In this document: positions 45,201 to 55,414 of the stretch, piece by piece
Position numbering within the stretch: the stretch's first letter is position 1
Layout: each line of letters opens with the position of its first letter
Source of the DNA: Verrucomicrobia bacterium S94
GTDB lineage: Bacteria > Verrucomicrobiota > Kiritimatiellia > Kiritimatiellales > Pontiellaceae
Direction: 5' to 3'
NCBI GenBank assembly: GCA_004299845.1
Contig: CP036201.1
Location: 930,001 to 994,000, forward strand
DNA length: 64,000 bases
Made by a program: the position numbers and the translations under genes
Notes under the pieces: model-generated
Databases searched by the model: none
The model's input: the letters and a program-made list of their open reading frames with translations, nothing else
What the model was told of the DNA's origin: nothing

Positions 45201-45828
45201 GGGGGTGGCGTATTATCGCGGCGCGGGCGTTTCCGCCGATCGGGGAAAAGCGTTTGAGTTGTTTCAGTTTTCTGCCGGGCAGGGCGATGCGGATGCGATG
45301 GGAAATCTTGCGGTCTGTTATGAGGAGGGCTGCGGGATTGAAAAGGATATGGAGCTGGCGCTGGAATGGCATCGGAAAGCGGCGGATGCCGGGAATGAAA
45401 GATCACAGCGGAAGCTGGCTCTTTTTTATGAAGCCGGTGGACTGCTGCCGAATGATCAGGAACGTGCGGCTTTTTGGATGGAGCGTGCGGCGGAAAACGG
45501 GAATGCAGACGCGATGTACCGCACCGGACTGAATTATGAGTTGGGGCGCGGGGTGGAAGTGTCGGGACGGATTGCGGTACGTTGGTATCGCAGGGCGGCG
45601 AAGCAGGGTGATCACGACGGCCAGTACCGGCTTGCTTTGGCGTTTAGAAATGGTCTGGGTGATCTGCGTCCGAATGACCGGCAGGCGGCGGTTTATTTTC
45701 ATAAGTCGGCCGTACAGGGCAACAGAAAGGCGCAGGCGGCACTTGCGGAATGTTATTTTGCAGGACGCGGGGTTTCCAGAAGCTGGAAAACGGCGTGGGG
45801 CTGGTACCGGTTGTCTAAACGGGATTGA
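42268..45828 (+). CDS. giant exported Sel1-repeat protein
   Basis: The protein has 1186 residues, starting with a signal peptide MRAQHGLGLVVFLITAAVAG. The whole mature part consists of about 32 Sel1-like repeats of 36 residues. Typical units read A-x-x-W-Y-x-x-A-A-E-x-G-x-x-x-A-Q-x-x-L-G followed by Y-x-x-G-x-G-V-E-x-N. Such solenoids bind proteins or peptides; they have no catalytic residues. Repeat units are not identical, so the array is old. There is no anchor or lipobox, so it is periplasmic or secreted. It is followed five bases later by a second Sel1 protein that is a lipoprotein, and the two probably work as a pair. Confidence 0.88.
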   Translation: MRAQHGLGLVVFLITAAVAGAVDIAELQRRAEAGDIQAQGELAHCYRSGDGVETNFSLAFDWAAQSAEGGNRDGQYELGYCYRNGYGTETNFTECLKWYHLAAEQGHSNAMYGIGLRYRHGQGTETNHSEAIKWFEKAAAYEHPKAIYRLALYYEEGRWVETNTVLCMEMLHRSAELGYEAAYAALAYRYGVGQSVERNLKKAFEWYLKAAEAGRKISQYNLAGYYRQGKGTETNLTEAVRWYRASAEQGYAKAQYALGLRYAKGEGVERNEEEAFAWYLKAASNGYDRAQNVVGYRYFHGEGTTSNCTEGVRWYRQAAEQGYAPAQHNLGLKYLYGEGVPTNHTEAVFWFRKAAEQGNSKAQYSLARRYQLGEGVEVDDVLASEWFLKSAEQGDAKAQFSIGWCYEEGVGVESNRLQAAVWYEKAAEQQHTSAQYNLARMYEFGLGVEADAERAYALYLKAAENGDAWAQRKMGWFKQSGEMGEKNEEEAFRWYSLAAEQGYTPAFNDLGWCYESGMGTEANPALAFEWYTRSAEAGHALGMRNLAVCYEGGTGTETNPEQAVKWYLKSAELGEPQAQFEMGWRYDIGAGVPLDKEKAAAFYRAAAAQGHMMAHHNLGVCYELGEGVEIDYAESLKHYLYAAGEGYVNSQYNAARFYKLGHGTVQNPDQSFRWYAAAASNGLAEAQYHLAECYEDGFGTETNTALALEWYRISAENGYSAAHHAMGYRYANGIHVATDYAKAMQWYLQAVELGNPYSMNNIGNLYADGQGVEQSYERSVEWYLKAARGGNSVAAYNLGIRYENGQGVESNDAVAVQWYAVSASNGYLWAQNELGDRYYYGKGFPENNELAFLWYSRAAEQGSADALYQLGLLYSRGHGVEENDHKAFDCFAQASEMGLLKARYQMGVSYYWGYGVPRNRSVSATIFRECAEAGLADGQNDLGWAYAHGYGVEQDVEEAVRWYQLAVKQGHVTAGNNLGVAYYRGAGVSADRGKAFELFQFSAGQGDADAMGNLAVCYEEGCGIEKDMELALEWHRKAADAGNERSQRKLALFYEAGGLLPNDQERAAFWMERAAENGNADAMYRTGLNYELGRGVEVSGRIAVRWYRRAAKQGDHDGQYRLALAFRNGLGDLRPNDRQAAVYFHKSAVQGNRKAQAALAECYFAGRGVSRSWKTAWGWYRLSKRD

Positions 45829-45833
45829 AATGG

Positions 45834-48581
45834 ATGAGACGGGTTTGCCTATTGCTGATACTGGCCGCGGTTCTTTCCGGCTGTGTAACGTCGGAACGTC
45901 CCGAGGTGAAGGCGTTGCGTGAAAGGGCGGCGGAGGGCGACGGCGAAGCTCTCTGTACGTTGGGTTACCGGCATGCGTATGGTCTGGATGTTGATCAGGA
46001 CTATGAAAAAGCACTGGAGTATTTCCTGATGTCGGCGGAAGAGGGATATGAAGGAGCGTGGTTTTATCTGGGGGTCCTGTATGAATATGGCTGGGGTGTT
46101 GAACAGGATCCTGCCGCGGCTCTTTCGTATTACCGGTATGGAGCTCTGCTGGAAGAGGGGTGGGCTGAGGGTAAACTGGGATGGTTTTACTTCAATGGAC
46201 TGGTGGTGAATGAAGATGTAGAGCGCGGTGCCGGTCTCTATCTGCGTTCTGCCCGCCAGGGTGTTCCGTTTGCCCAGTTCAATATCGGAATCTGCTATGA
46301 ATCCGGAATTGGAATTGAGCAGGATGATTTTGAAGCGGTTGAATGGTTCCGTCGTTCCGCGGAGAACGGAGTGGTGGATGCGCAGTATAAAATGGGCTAT
46401 TACCTCAGCCACGGCATCGGCACGGTTCAATATGGAGCGCGTGCGGCCGAATGGTATCACCTGGCGGCGTCGCAGGGACATGCGAATGCCCAGAATAATC
46501 TTGGAGCGATGTACTACAATGGCGATCTGATTAACTGCGATCTGGATGCGGCATTTTTCTGGTACTCAATGTCCGCTTCGAATGGAAATCCGGTTGCCTG
46601 TTTTAATCTGGGAGTAATGTATGAAAATGGGGAGCTGGGAGAGACCAATCTCCAGAAGTCGGCGGACTTTTTTCTGCAGTCGGCGGAAGCGGGCTATGCC
46701 AATGCACAGTATCATGTGGCAGAAAACTTTTTCTACGGACGAGGAGGCTTTCCTGAAGATGAGGCTCTTGCGGTGGAGTGGTATGCCCGGGGAGAGGAAC
46801 AGGGCGATCTGAATGCAATATACAGTCTGGCCTGGTGCTGTTCCCGGGGACGAGGGATCGAAATGGATGAAGCGCGGGCGTATACGTTGTTTAAACAGGC
46901 GGCCGAAATGGGCAGTCCGCAGGGAATGTATGAGCTGGCTGAATGTTATAACCGGGGCTATGGCATTGAGCCGGACAGACAGAAAGCCGTGGAGTATTTT
47001 CGGGCGGCAGCGAGTAATGGGGTGGCCGAAGCGCAGAACGACCTGGGGTTTGCGCTGAAAATGGGGCTTGGGACCGAAGTGGATTTTGAGGAGGCGGTTC
47101 TCTGGTACCGGCGCGCGGCGGAACAGGGGTATGCGCTGGCTCAGAACAATCTGGGGGTCTGTTATTTCGAGGGACTCGGCGTTGAGCAGGATAAAGAAAA
47201 AGCCGTAGAACTTTTCCGCCGGTCTGCGGAGGGGGGCTGCGAAGATGGTTTCAACAATATGGGCCTGAGTTTCCGGAATGGGTATGGCGTTGAGACCAAT
47301 GAACAGGCGGCCGTTGAGTGGTATGTTCGAGGGGTTAATGCCGGCTATGCCGGTTCTGCCTATAATCTGGCAGAGTTTTTTTCGGAAGAAGACCGTGGTG
47401 TCTACAGTCCGGAACAGGCGTTTGAATATTATCTCATGGCGGCGAAACGCGGGCATGTTGAAGCCATGAATAAGGTGGGGTATCGCTACCAGTATGGAAT
47501 CGGTGTCGGAAAAAATCCGGAAGCTGCTTTCCGGTGGTACCTCAAAGCGGCGGAAAACGGATTTGTGGTGGCTCAGCGCAATCTGGCAATCTGCTACCGC
47601 AACGGAACGGGAACGGAAATCGATCTGAAGAAAGCGGCGGAGTGGTATGAGAAAGCCGCACTCAACGGCAGTGTAAAGGCACAGCATACGGTTGCGCTGA
47701 ACTACCGCTATGGTCGTGGAGTTGAAACCAATCAGACCGAAGCGGTGCGCTGGTACCGGATGGCGGCGGAGAACGGGCATGCGCCATCGCAGTTCAGTCT
47801 TGGACTTCGGTATTATAATGGCGAAGGGGTTGAAAAAGATGAGGTTCAGGCGGCCGCCTGGATTCTGAAAGCGGCGGAACAGGGACATGCCGCATCGCAG
47901 AATGCCATGGGCTATCGGTACTATTACGGTCGAGGCGTGGAAAAGAATTATGCGCAGGCGTTTCGTTGGTATCTGGCGGCGGCAGAACAGGGAAATGATT
48001 CGGCGCAGTATTATGTCGGGCGCTGCTATCGCTTCGGACGGGGTGTTGAAACGAATCTGGTTAAGGCGGTGGAATGGTATCGAAAGTCAGCGGAACAGGG
48101 GTATCACCGGGCACAGAATACATTGGGCTATCGGTATAAAAACGGTGAAGGGGTGGAGGCCGATCCGGTGGAGGCGGTGCGCTGGTTCCGGCTGGCGGCA
48201 GAAGACGGGTATCATCATGCGCAGGACAGTCTGGGTGAATGCTATTACAATGGCGAGGGGGTGGAACGGGATTTTACGCAAGCCTTTGAGTGGTTTTTCC
48301 GTGCGGCGGAGCAGGGCAATGCCTATTCAATGAACTGGATCGGAAAAATGTATCTCAACGGGGAGGGTGTGCCGGCCGATGACGCCGAAGCGGTCCGCTG
48401 GTTTTGGAAATCGGCCGAGGAGGGGAACTGCGAGGGGCAGTTTAATCTGGCGCGATGCTACTTCGACGGCTGTGGAGTTGAGAGTGACTCCGTTATTGCG
48501 CTGGAGTGGATGCGGAAGTCGGCAGAACAGGACTATGAACCGGCACAGCAGTATCTGCGGATATTGAAAAATACGGAGTAA
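45834..48581 (+). CDS. giant Sel1-repeat lipoprotein
   Basis: The protein has 915 residues from ATG 45834; an in-frame TTG at 45825 overlaps the upstream stop. The N-terminus MRRVCLLLILAAVLSGC has a lipobox (LSGC), so the mature protein is lipid-anchored. The rest is about 25 Sel1 repeats of 36 residues, with the same consensus as its neighbour. Some repeats have short insertions, for example SEEDRGVYSPEQAFEYYL. It is close to the first gene, five bases away, and certainly co-transcribed. Membrane-anchored plus soluble repeat proteins in one operon suggest a periplasmic or surface protein scaffold (inference). Confidence 0.88.
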   Translation: MRRVCLLLILAAVLSGCVTSERPEVKALRERAAEGDGEALCTLGYRHAYGLDVDQDYEKALEYFLMSAEEGYEGAWFYLGVLYEYGWGVEQDPAAALSYYRYGALLEEGWAEGKLGWFYFNGLVVNEDVERGAGLYLRSARQGVPFAQFNIGICYESGIGIEQDDFEAVEWFRRSAENGVVDAQYKMGYYLSHGIGTVQYGARAAEWYHLAASQGHANAQNNLGAMYYNGDLINCDLDAAFFWYSMSASNGNPVACFNLGVMYENGELGETNLQKSADFFLQSAEAGYANAQYHVAENFFYGRGGFPEDEALAVEWYARGEEQGDLNAIYSLAWCCSRGRGIEMDEARAYTLFKQAAEMGSPQGMYELAECYNRGYGIEPDRQKAVEYFRAAASNGVAEAQNDLGFALKMGLGTEVDFEEAVLWYRRAAEQGYALAQNNLGVCYFEGLGVEQDKEKAVELFRRSAEGGCEDGFNNMGLSFRNGYGVETNEQAAVEWYVRGVNAGYAGSAYNLAEFFSEEDRGVYSPEQAFEYYLMAAKRGHVEAMNKVGYRYQYGIGVGKNPEAAFRWYLKAAENGFVVAQRNLAICYRNGTGTEIDLKKAAEWYEKAALNGSVKAQHTVALNYRYGRGVETNQTEAVRWYRMAAENGHAPSQFSLGLRYYNGEGVEKDEVQAAAWILKAAEQGHAASQNAMGYRYYYGRGVEKNYAQAFRWYLAAAEQGNDSAQYYVGRCYRFGRGVETNLVKAVEWYRKSAEQGYHRAQNTLGYRYKNGEGVEADPVEAVRWFRLAAEDGYHHAQDSLGECYYNGEGVERDFTQAFEWFFRAAEQGNAYSMNWIGKMYLNGEGVPADDAEAVRWFWKSAEEGNCEGQFNLARCYFDGCGVESDSVIALEWMRKSAEQDYEPAQQYLRILKNTE

Positions 48582-48646
48582 ACCCCCGTGTTTTCGAACG
48601 TTTCAAACCTTGGAAAGAGCTCGACATTCCTGCCGCTTTCCCCTAG

Positions 48647-50884
<2,238 letters not shown>

Positions 50885-50922
50885 CGAAGCTCTGCGCTGC
50901 TCCGTGCCGCGTGCCGTGCTGT

Positions 50923-50959
50923 AAAACAAGCCGATCCGATTCCCGGGGCGGCTTGTTTT
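50923..50959 (+). terminator. rho-independent terminator after icd
   Basis: AAAACAAGCCG and CGGCTTGTTTT form the stem around ATCCGATTCCCGGGG, flanked by T. It lies 38 bases after the icd stop. Confidence 0.85.
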
Positions 50960-51186
50960 GTTTAATTCATCGAAATATTTGCAAAGGCGAGAGGTATTTC
51001 CCGTCTAAATTGTCATTTTGCTCAGGAAGGGAAAGAGGCCGGTTCCAGATGATGTTGAGTTATGGCCATTTTCGGTGAAGTGCGATTCATACCCAACGTT
51101 TCCCTTCGGGTAAACGTTCGCTACACCAAATTCTGTTTCGAGGTGTAGCGTTCTGCATATCACGATAAAAGTAGCATGGAGATCAG
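50960..51186. other. intergenic, left part of the icd-leuC gap
   Basis: No gene is seen. It contains CCCTTCGGGTAAACG (51102-51116), which reappears in inverted form as TTACCCGAAGGG at 51366-51377 beside the tandem repeat. Confidence 0.45.
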
Positions 51187-51396
51187 CTCGGTTCGGAGTT
51201 TCTTTTCCGGGAGGCGTTTTCTCTGTACTGGATTCTGTTGTTTTAAGGTGTAGTGATCGGGTTCTCCTGAAGGAAGCGGTGTGATAATCCGCTCCGTTCG
51301 GTGTTTCCCTTCCGGGAGGTGTTTTCTCTGTACTGGATTCTGTTGTTTTAAGGTGTAGTGATCGCTTACCCGAAGGGAAGCGATGGGGGAGATAGA
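51187..51396. repeat. tandem repeat, two copies of 105 bases
   Basis: Copy 1 (51187-51291) and copy 2 (51292-51396) share long identical parts, including CTCTGTACTGGATTCTGTTG and the 20 bases after it. A third, degenerate start may precede them. The period is 105 bases, so a minus-strand frame crosses it as a 35-residue repeat, but its composition (Thr, Pro, Lys) is not convincing as a gene. Confidence 0.75.
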
Positions 51397-51611
51397 CGTC
51401 GGGGTGAGGGGCGTGGGAACGCTTTCTGAACGTTTTGTTTGTTCTGTTCTTTCGGGGCAATTAAAGTCCTGACGGGTTGCAGGGGAATAAGCGTGGGTTC
51501 TGTTCGACGGGCTTCCTGTTGAAAATGTGGCCAAATAACGGCCAAAGAATGGCTTGAACGACTTTTCGGCATCTCTATAATCCCCGGTTCGCTTAAACCA
51601 AGGTAATAATT
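51397..51611. other. leuC upstream region
   Basis: No gene is seen. It leads to the leuC start at 51612 with AAGG eight to eleven bases before it. No clear leader peptide or T-box structure for leucine control was found by eye. Confidence 0.4.
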
Positions 51612-53012
51612 ATGGGAAAAACACTGTTTGAAAAAATCTGGGACAAGCATGTCGTCAAGGAACTTCCGGGCGGCGAGGTGCTTCTCTATATCGATCGCCA
51701 TCTTGTTCATGAAGTAACGAGTCCGCAGGCGTTCGAAGGGCTGCGTCTGCTGAATCGTAAGGTGCGCCATCCGGAACTGACCTTTGCCACCACTGACCAC
51801 AATGTGCCGACGGATAACCGGGATGAGATTACGGACCCGATTGCTAAAGCACAGGTTGAAGCTCTGGAAAAAAACTGTGCGGATTACGGCATTACTTTTT
51901 ACGGCATGGAATCCGATAAGCAGGGTGTCGTGCACATTATCGGCCCGGAACAGGGCATTACGCTGCCGGGTACAACGATTGTCTGCGGCGATTCGCATAC
52001 GGCTACGCATGGAGCTTTCGGGGCTATTGCATTCGGGATCGGTACTTCGGAAGTGGAACATGTACTGGCCACGCAGACGCTTCGCCAGAAAAAGCCGCTT
52101 CAGTATAAGGTCGAGTTTAAAGGTGAAATTCCGGTCGGTGTAACCGCCAAGGATCTGGTGCTTGAACTCTGCGGAGAAATCGGTACGGCCGGTGGAACAG
52201 GCTGTGCTTTTGAATTCTGCGGCGAGGCGATTGAGTCGCTTTCGATGGAAGGCCGCCTGACGGTCTGCAATATGGCGATTGAAGCGGGTGCACGGTCCGG
52301 ACTGATTGCTCCGGATCAGACGACCATTGATTATATTACGGCGGAAGACCGTCCGTTTGCACCGAAAGATGAAGCGCTTGAAAAATCGATTGAATACTGG
52401 AAGACGCTTTTCTCCGACGATGATGCAAAGTTTGATAAGGAACTCGTGATCGACGTCACGAAGATTGAACCGCAGGTGACGTGGGGTACGAGCCCGGGCA
52501 TGGTAACGGGTGTGAACCAGGAGGTTCCTCAGCTGGATGGTGTTGCTGAATACAGTCCGGAAGATGTGCGTGCTGCGCTGGATTATATGGGGCTGGAGCC
52601 GGGACAGAAGATCACCGACATCAAAATTGATGCTGTATTCATCGGCAGCTGCACCAATGGTCGTATTGAAGACCTGCGTGAGGCGGCAAAAGTGATGAAA
52701 GGTAAAAAGGTGGCCGACGGTGTCCGGGTACTGGTGGTTCCGGGTTCCGAAAAGGTTCGTTATCAGGCCGAAGCCGAAAAGCTCGACCGCATTTTCCAGG
52801 AAGCGGGTGCGGAGTGGCGTTATGCCGGATGTTCGATGTGTCTGGCTATGAATTCGGATAAACTGGCGGAGAAGGAGCGTTGTGCTTCGACCTCCAACCG
52901 GAACTTTGAGGGACGTCAGGGTCGCGGCGGACGTACGCATCTGGTCAGCCCGGCCATGGCTGCGGCTGCGGCGATTAACGGTCACTTTGTTGATATCAGG
53001 GAGATTGACTAA
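51612..53012 (+). CDS. leuC: 3-isopropylmalate dehydratase, large subunit
   Basis: Leucine biosynthesis: isomerises 2-isopropylmalate to 3-isopropylmalate with an iron-sulfur cluster. The protein has 466 residues. The aconitase-type domain has TDHNVPT near the N-terminus, [25 protein letters not shown] and cluster-binding cysteines in FIGSCTNGR and [30 protein letters not shown] is the conserved end. The stop overlaps the ATG of leuD by one base (TAATG), so the subunits are coupled. No other leu genes are nearby. Confidence 0.95.
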   Translation: MGKTLFEKIWDKHVVKELPGGEVLLYIDRHLVHEVTSPQAFEGLRLLNRKVRHPELTFATTDHNVPTDNRDEITDPIAKAQVEALEKNCADYGITFYGMESDKQGVVHIIGPEQGITLPGTTIVCGDSHTATHGAFGAIAFGIGTSEVEHVLATQTLRQKKPLQYKVEFKGEIPVGVTAKDLVLELCGEIGTAGGTGCAFEFCGEAIESLSMEGRLTVCNMAIEAGARSGLIAPDQTTIDYITAEDRPFAPKDEALEKSIEYWKTLFSDDDAKFDKELVIDVTKIEPQVTWGTSPGMVTGVNQEVPQLDGVAEYSPEDVRAALDYMGLEPGQKITDIKIDAVFIGSCTNGRIEDLREAAKVMKGKKVADGVRVLVVPGSEKVRYQAEAEKLDRIFQEAGAEWRYAGCSMCLAMNSDKLAEKERCASTSNRNFEGRQGRGGRTHLVSPAMAAAAAINGHFVDIREID

Positions 53013-53632
53013 TGGAAAAATTTGAAACATTCACCGGAGTGGTCTGTGCGGTTGACCGTGCGAATATCGATACGGATGCGCTGATTCCCAAGGAGCATCT
53101 CAAGTCCATTAAACGTACGGGTTTCGGTCCGGCGCTGTTTTCGGACTGGCGGTATAATGCCGATGGTTCGGATAATCCGGATTTTATTCTGAACAAGCCG
53201 AAGACAAAGGGGGCCTCTATTCTGGTTGGCCGTAACAACTTCGGCTGCGGTTCCAGCCGGGAGCATGCGGTGTGGGCTGTGGCTCAGCAGGGTTTTAAGG
53301 TGGTGATCGCACCGATTGAAGGCGACATTCCGGGCTTTGCGGATATTTTCCGCAATAACTGTGCGAAAAACGGCGTGTTGACGGTTCAGCTGTCCAGTGA
53401 AGAGGTGGATAAGATTTTCGAGCAGGCAGAGGCGGATGAACCGCTCGAAGCAACGGTGAATCTTGAAGAACAGACGGTTACGTTCGGCGAGAACGTATTC
53501 TCCTTTGATGTGGATCCGGCGGTGAAAAACAAACTGTTGCTCGGCCTGGATGACATCGGGGAATCATTGATGTTTATCGATGATATTGAAGCTTTCGAAA
53601 AGGAGCATAATACGCAGTTGTGCTGTGCATAG
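53012..53632 (+). CDS. leuD: 3-isopropylmalate dehydratase, small subunit
   Basis: The small subunit forms the swivelling domain of the leucine-pathway isomerase. The protein has 206 residues with ANIDTDALIPKEHLK near the start and the substrate-contacting loop GRNNFGCGSSREHAVWA. FADIFRNNCAKNGVL is also typical. Start ATG overlaps the leuC stop. The gene is followed by a clear terminator, so leuCD forms a two-gene unit. Confidence 0.95.
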   Translation: MEKFETFTGVVCAVDRANIDTDALIPKEHLKSIKRTGFGPALFSDWRYNADGSDNPDFILNKPKTKGASILVGRNNFGCGSSREHAVWAVAQQGFKVVIAPIEGDIPGFADIFRNNCAKNGVLTVQLSSEEVDKIFEQAEADEPLEATVNLEEQTVTFGENVFSFDVDPAVKNKLLLGLDDIGESLMFIDDIEAFEKEHNTQLCCA

Positions 53633-53663
53633 TCTTTTCTTCCGCAGGAAAAAGGACTACAAC

Positions 53664-53694
53664 AAAAAGCTCCCGGAATCCGGGAGCTTTTTTT
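53664..53694 (+). terminator. rho-independent terminator after leuCD
   Basis: AAAAAGCTCCCGG and CCGGGAGCTTTTTTT form a near-perfect hairpin with a T run. It lies 32 bases after the leuD stop. Confidence 0.9.
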
Positions 53695-53743
53695 GTTTAA
53701 GCACCGTGGAGGTGCAACTGTTTTAAACCTGTATTTTAAAATC

Positions 53744-54850
53744 ATGAAAAATTATCTGACAGCCTTAATTTCTGAATCGGCCCTTCGGCACAATATTTCC
53801 GTTCTGCGCAGTTTGATCGGTGAAAATGTAAAACTTTGTCCGGTCGTCAAGGACGATTGTTTCGGACATGGAATGGACGTACTGTTTCCGGTACTGGCCG
53901 AGTGTGCCGATGGTTTTGCTGTGGCTGCTCCGCTCGAAGCGCTGGAACTGCGCAGAAAGGGGTATCATGGGTTTGTTCTGTGTTTCCTTTCCGCCTATTT
54001 TGATGATTTTGCTGTGCAGGATGAGCTGGTGTGGCAGGAAATCACCCAGACGGTTATGTCGACGTCTGCGCTGGATTCAATTCAGGCTGCGGCGCGGCGG
54101 GTGGGCAAAACGGCGCGGGTGCATTTGAAGGTGGATACCGGTATGGGGCGTCTTGGTGTTCCGGTCCGGCAGGCACCGAAGCTGATTGAGCGTATCCATG
54201 CAACACCGGAAGTGGAACTGACGGGGATTTATACCCATTTTGCGACGGCTGATGAGGCGGACCGCACGGCGACGTTCCGGCAGCTGGAAACATTCAGATC
54301 CATTCTCCCCGGTCTTGGAAACATTGTGGTTCATGCGGCAAATTCGGCGGCTACGCTGGATTTGCCGGAAACCCATTTTGATATGGTCCGGCCCGGTATT
54401 GCCGTTTACGGCTGCAGGCCTTCGGATGATATTCTGAATCCGATAACGCTGAAGCCCTGTATGTCGGTGAAGGCAAAGCTGATTGCGGTGAAGCATATTC
54501 CTGCCGGGGGCTGCAGCGGATATGGTCTGACGCATACCTATGACCGTGACAGCCGGGTCGGCGTTGTTCCGATCGGGTATGGCGACGGCTATTTCCGGAA
54601 TCTTTCAAATAAAGCGGTGGTACGGATTAACGGCATGGATGCTCCCGTGCGGGGGCGGGTTTCGATGGATCAGATGACGGTTGATGTGACTGATATTCCG
54701 GATGTGAAGGTCGGAGATGAAGTTGAGGTGATCTCTTCTGACCCTTCGGCTCCGAACTGTGTGGAAAATCTGGCGCGGCTGGCCGGAACGATTCCTTATG
54801 AGATCACGTGCCATATCGGACACAGCATGCGTCACGAGCTCGTGGACTGA
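53744..54850 (+). CDS. alr: alanine racemase
   Basis: PLP enzyme that makes D-alanine for peptidoglycan. The protein has 368 residues from ATG 53744; an upstream in-frame start lies in the leuD terminator region and is rejected. The PLP lysine K36 is in CPVVKDDCFGHG, where most members have VKANAYGHG, so three of the flanking residues are unusual. Other motifs are normal: HLKVDTGMGRLG, IYTHFATADEAD, HAANSAAT, RPGIAVYG, the catalytic-tyrosine region SGYGLTHTYD, GYGDGYFRNLSN and RGRVSMDQMTVD. The 3' end overlaps the convergent membrane-protein gene by 19 bases. Confidence 0.9.
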   Translation: MKNYLTALISESALRHNISVLRSLIGENVKLCPVVKDDCFGHGMDVLFPVLAECADGFAVAAPLEALELRRKGYHGFVLCFLSAYFDDFAVQDELVWQEITQTVMSTSALDSIQAAARRVGKTARVHLKVDTGMGRLGVPVRQAPKLIERIHATPEVELTGIYTHFATADEADRTATFRQLETFRSILPGLGNIVVHAANSAATLDLPETHFDMVRPGIAVYGCRPSDDILNPITLKPCMSVKAKLIAVKHIPAGGCSGYGLTHTYDRDSRVGVVPIGYGDGYFRNLSNKAVVRINGMDAPVRGRVSMDQMTVDVTDIPDVKVGDEVEVISSDPSAPNCVENLARLAGTIPYEITCHIGHSMRHELVD

Positions 54851-55389
54851 GCGGTATCGCGGAATTTTTCGGCACAGTCCGGGCAGAGGCAGTGACTGAA
54901 TTCCATCTTTGTTTTAGCTTTCAGAAAGTCGTCGATGGATTGCCAGACTCCGGCATCGTCCTGAATTTTCTTGCATCCGCTGCAGAGGTTATGAAGGCCG
55001 CCGGGTTCCTGGACGTTGGCAAGGACGTTCTGCAGTCGGCCGTTGGTTTCGGTCAGCTCCTCTTCTTTTTGGCGCAGCCGTTTGTTTTTCCGGCGCATAC
55101 GGCCGATACCCAGTGCAAGAACAATCTGGAGTCCAAGATAAGCGGGGGAGCTGATGAAATAGAGGTAACTGGCCGAGATGCTGAACTGCTGATAGATGAA
55201 GTGGGTCAGAGGCGTTAAAATCACCAGTGTAATCAGTCCTGCAACCGCTCCCAGCAACCCGGAGATCAGGGCCACCATACCGATACCCAGAATAAAATAG
55301 GGCTGATCCGGCGGGGCAGCAAACCGAAGAGCTGCCGAATAGACTGCCAATGCGGCCGCTGCAATCACCAGTCTGATGGTCCGATTCAT
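54832..55389 (-). CDS. membrane protein with coiled coil and cysteine-pair (zinc-ribbon-like) tail
   Basis: The protein has 185 residues. Three or four hydrophobic segments lie within residues 5-95. A charged coiled coil (RRKNKRLRQKEEELTETNG) follows, then a C-terminal domain with CSGCKKIQDDAGVWQSIDDF and HCLCPDCAEKF. This cysteine domain is a known tail of response regulators, PAS and kinase proteins (the usual form begins with CSSCKKIRDD), but here it is joined to a membrane anchor with no kinase. The pairs CxxC and CxxC probably bind zinc. Function unknown: possibly a sensor or adaptor. It converges on alr. Confidence 0.7.
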   Translation of the reverse strand: MNRTIRLVIAAAALAVYSAALRFAAPPDQPYFILGIGMVALISGLLGAVAGLITLVILTPLTHFIYQQFSISASYLYFISSPAYLGLQIVLALGIGRMRRKNKRLRQKEEELTETNGRLQNVLANVQEPGGLHNLCSGCKKIQDDAGVWQSIDDFLKAKTKMEFSHCLCPDCAEKFRDTAQSTSS

Positions 55390-55414
55390 TCCATAATCCG
55401 GTTAGCGGTTCCTG

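Noticed and set aside
42268-48581. Tandem 108-base units resembling a CRISPR or satellite array
   Set aside because: The period is coding (36 codons), the units differ from each other, and there are no constant repeats with unique spacers.
51005-51534. Minus-strand frames over the 105-base tandem repeat
   Set aside because: The frames are open in two registers only because the repeat period is a multiple of three. Composition is not protein-like and no start site fits.
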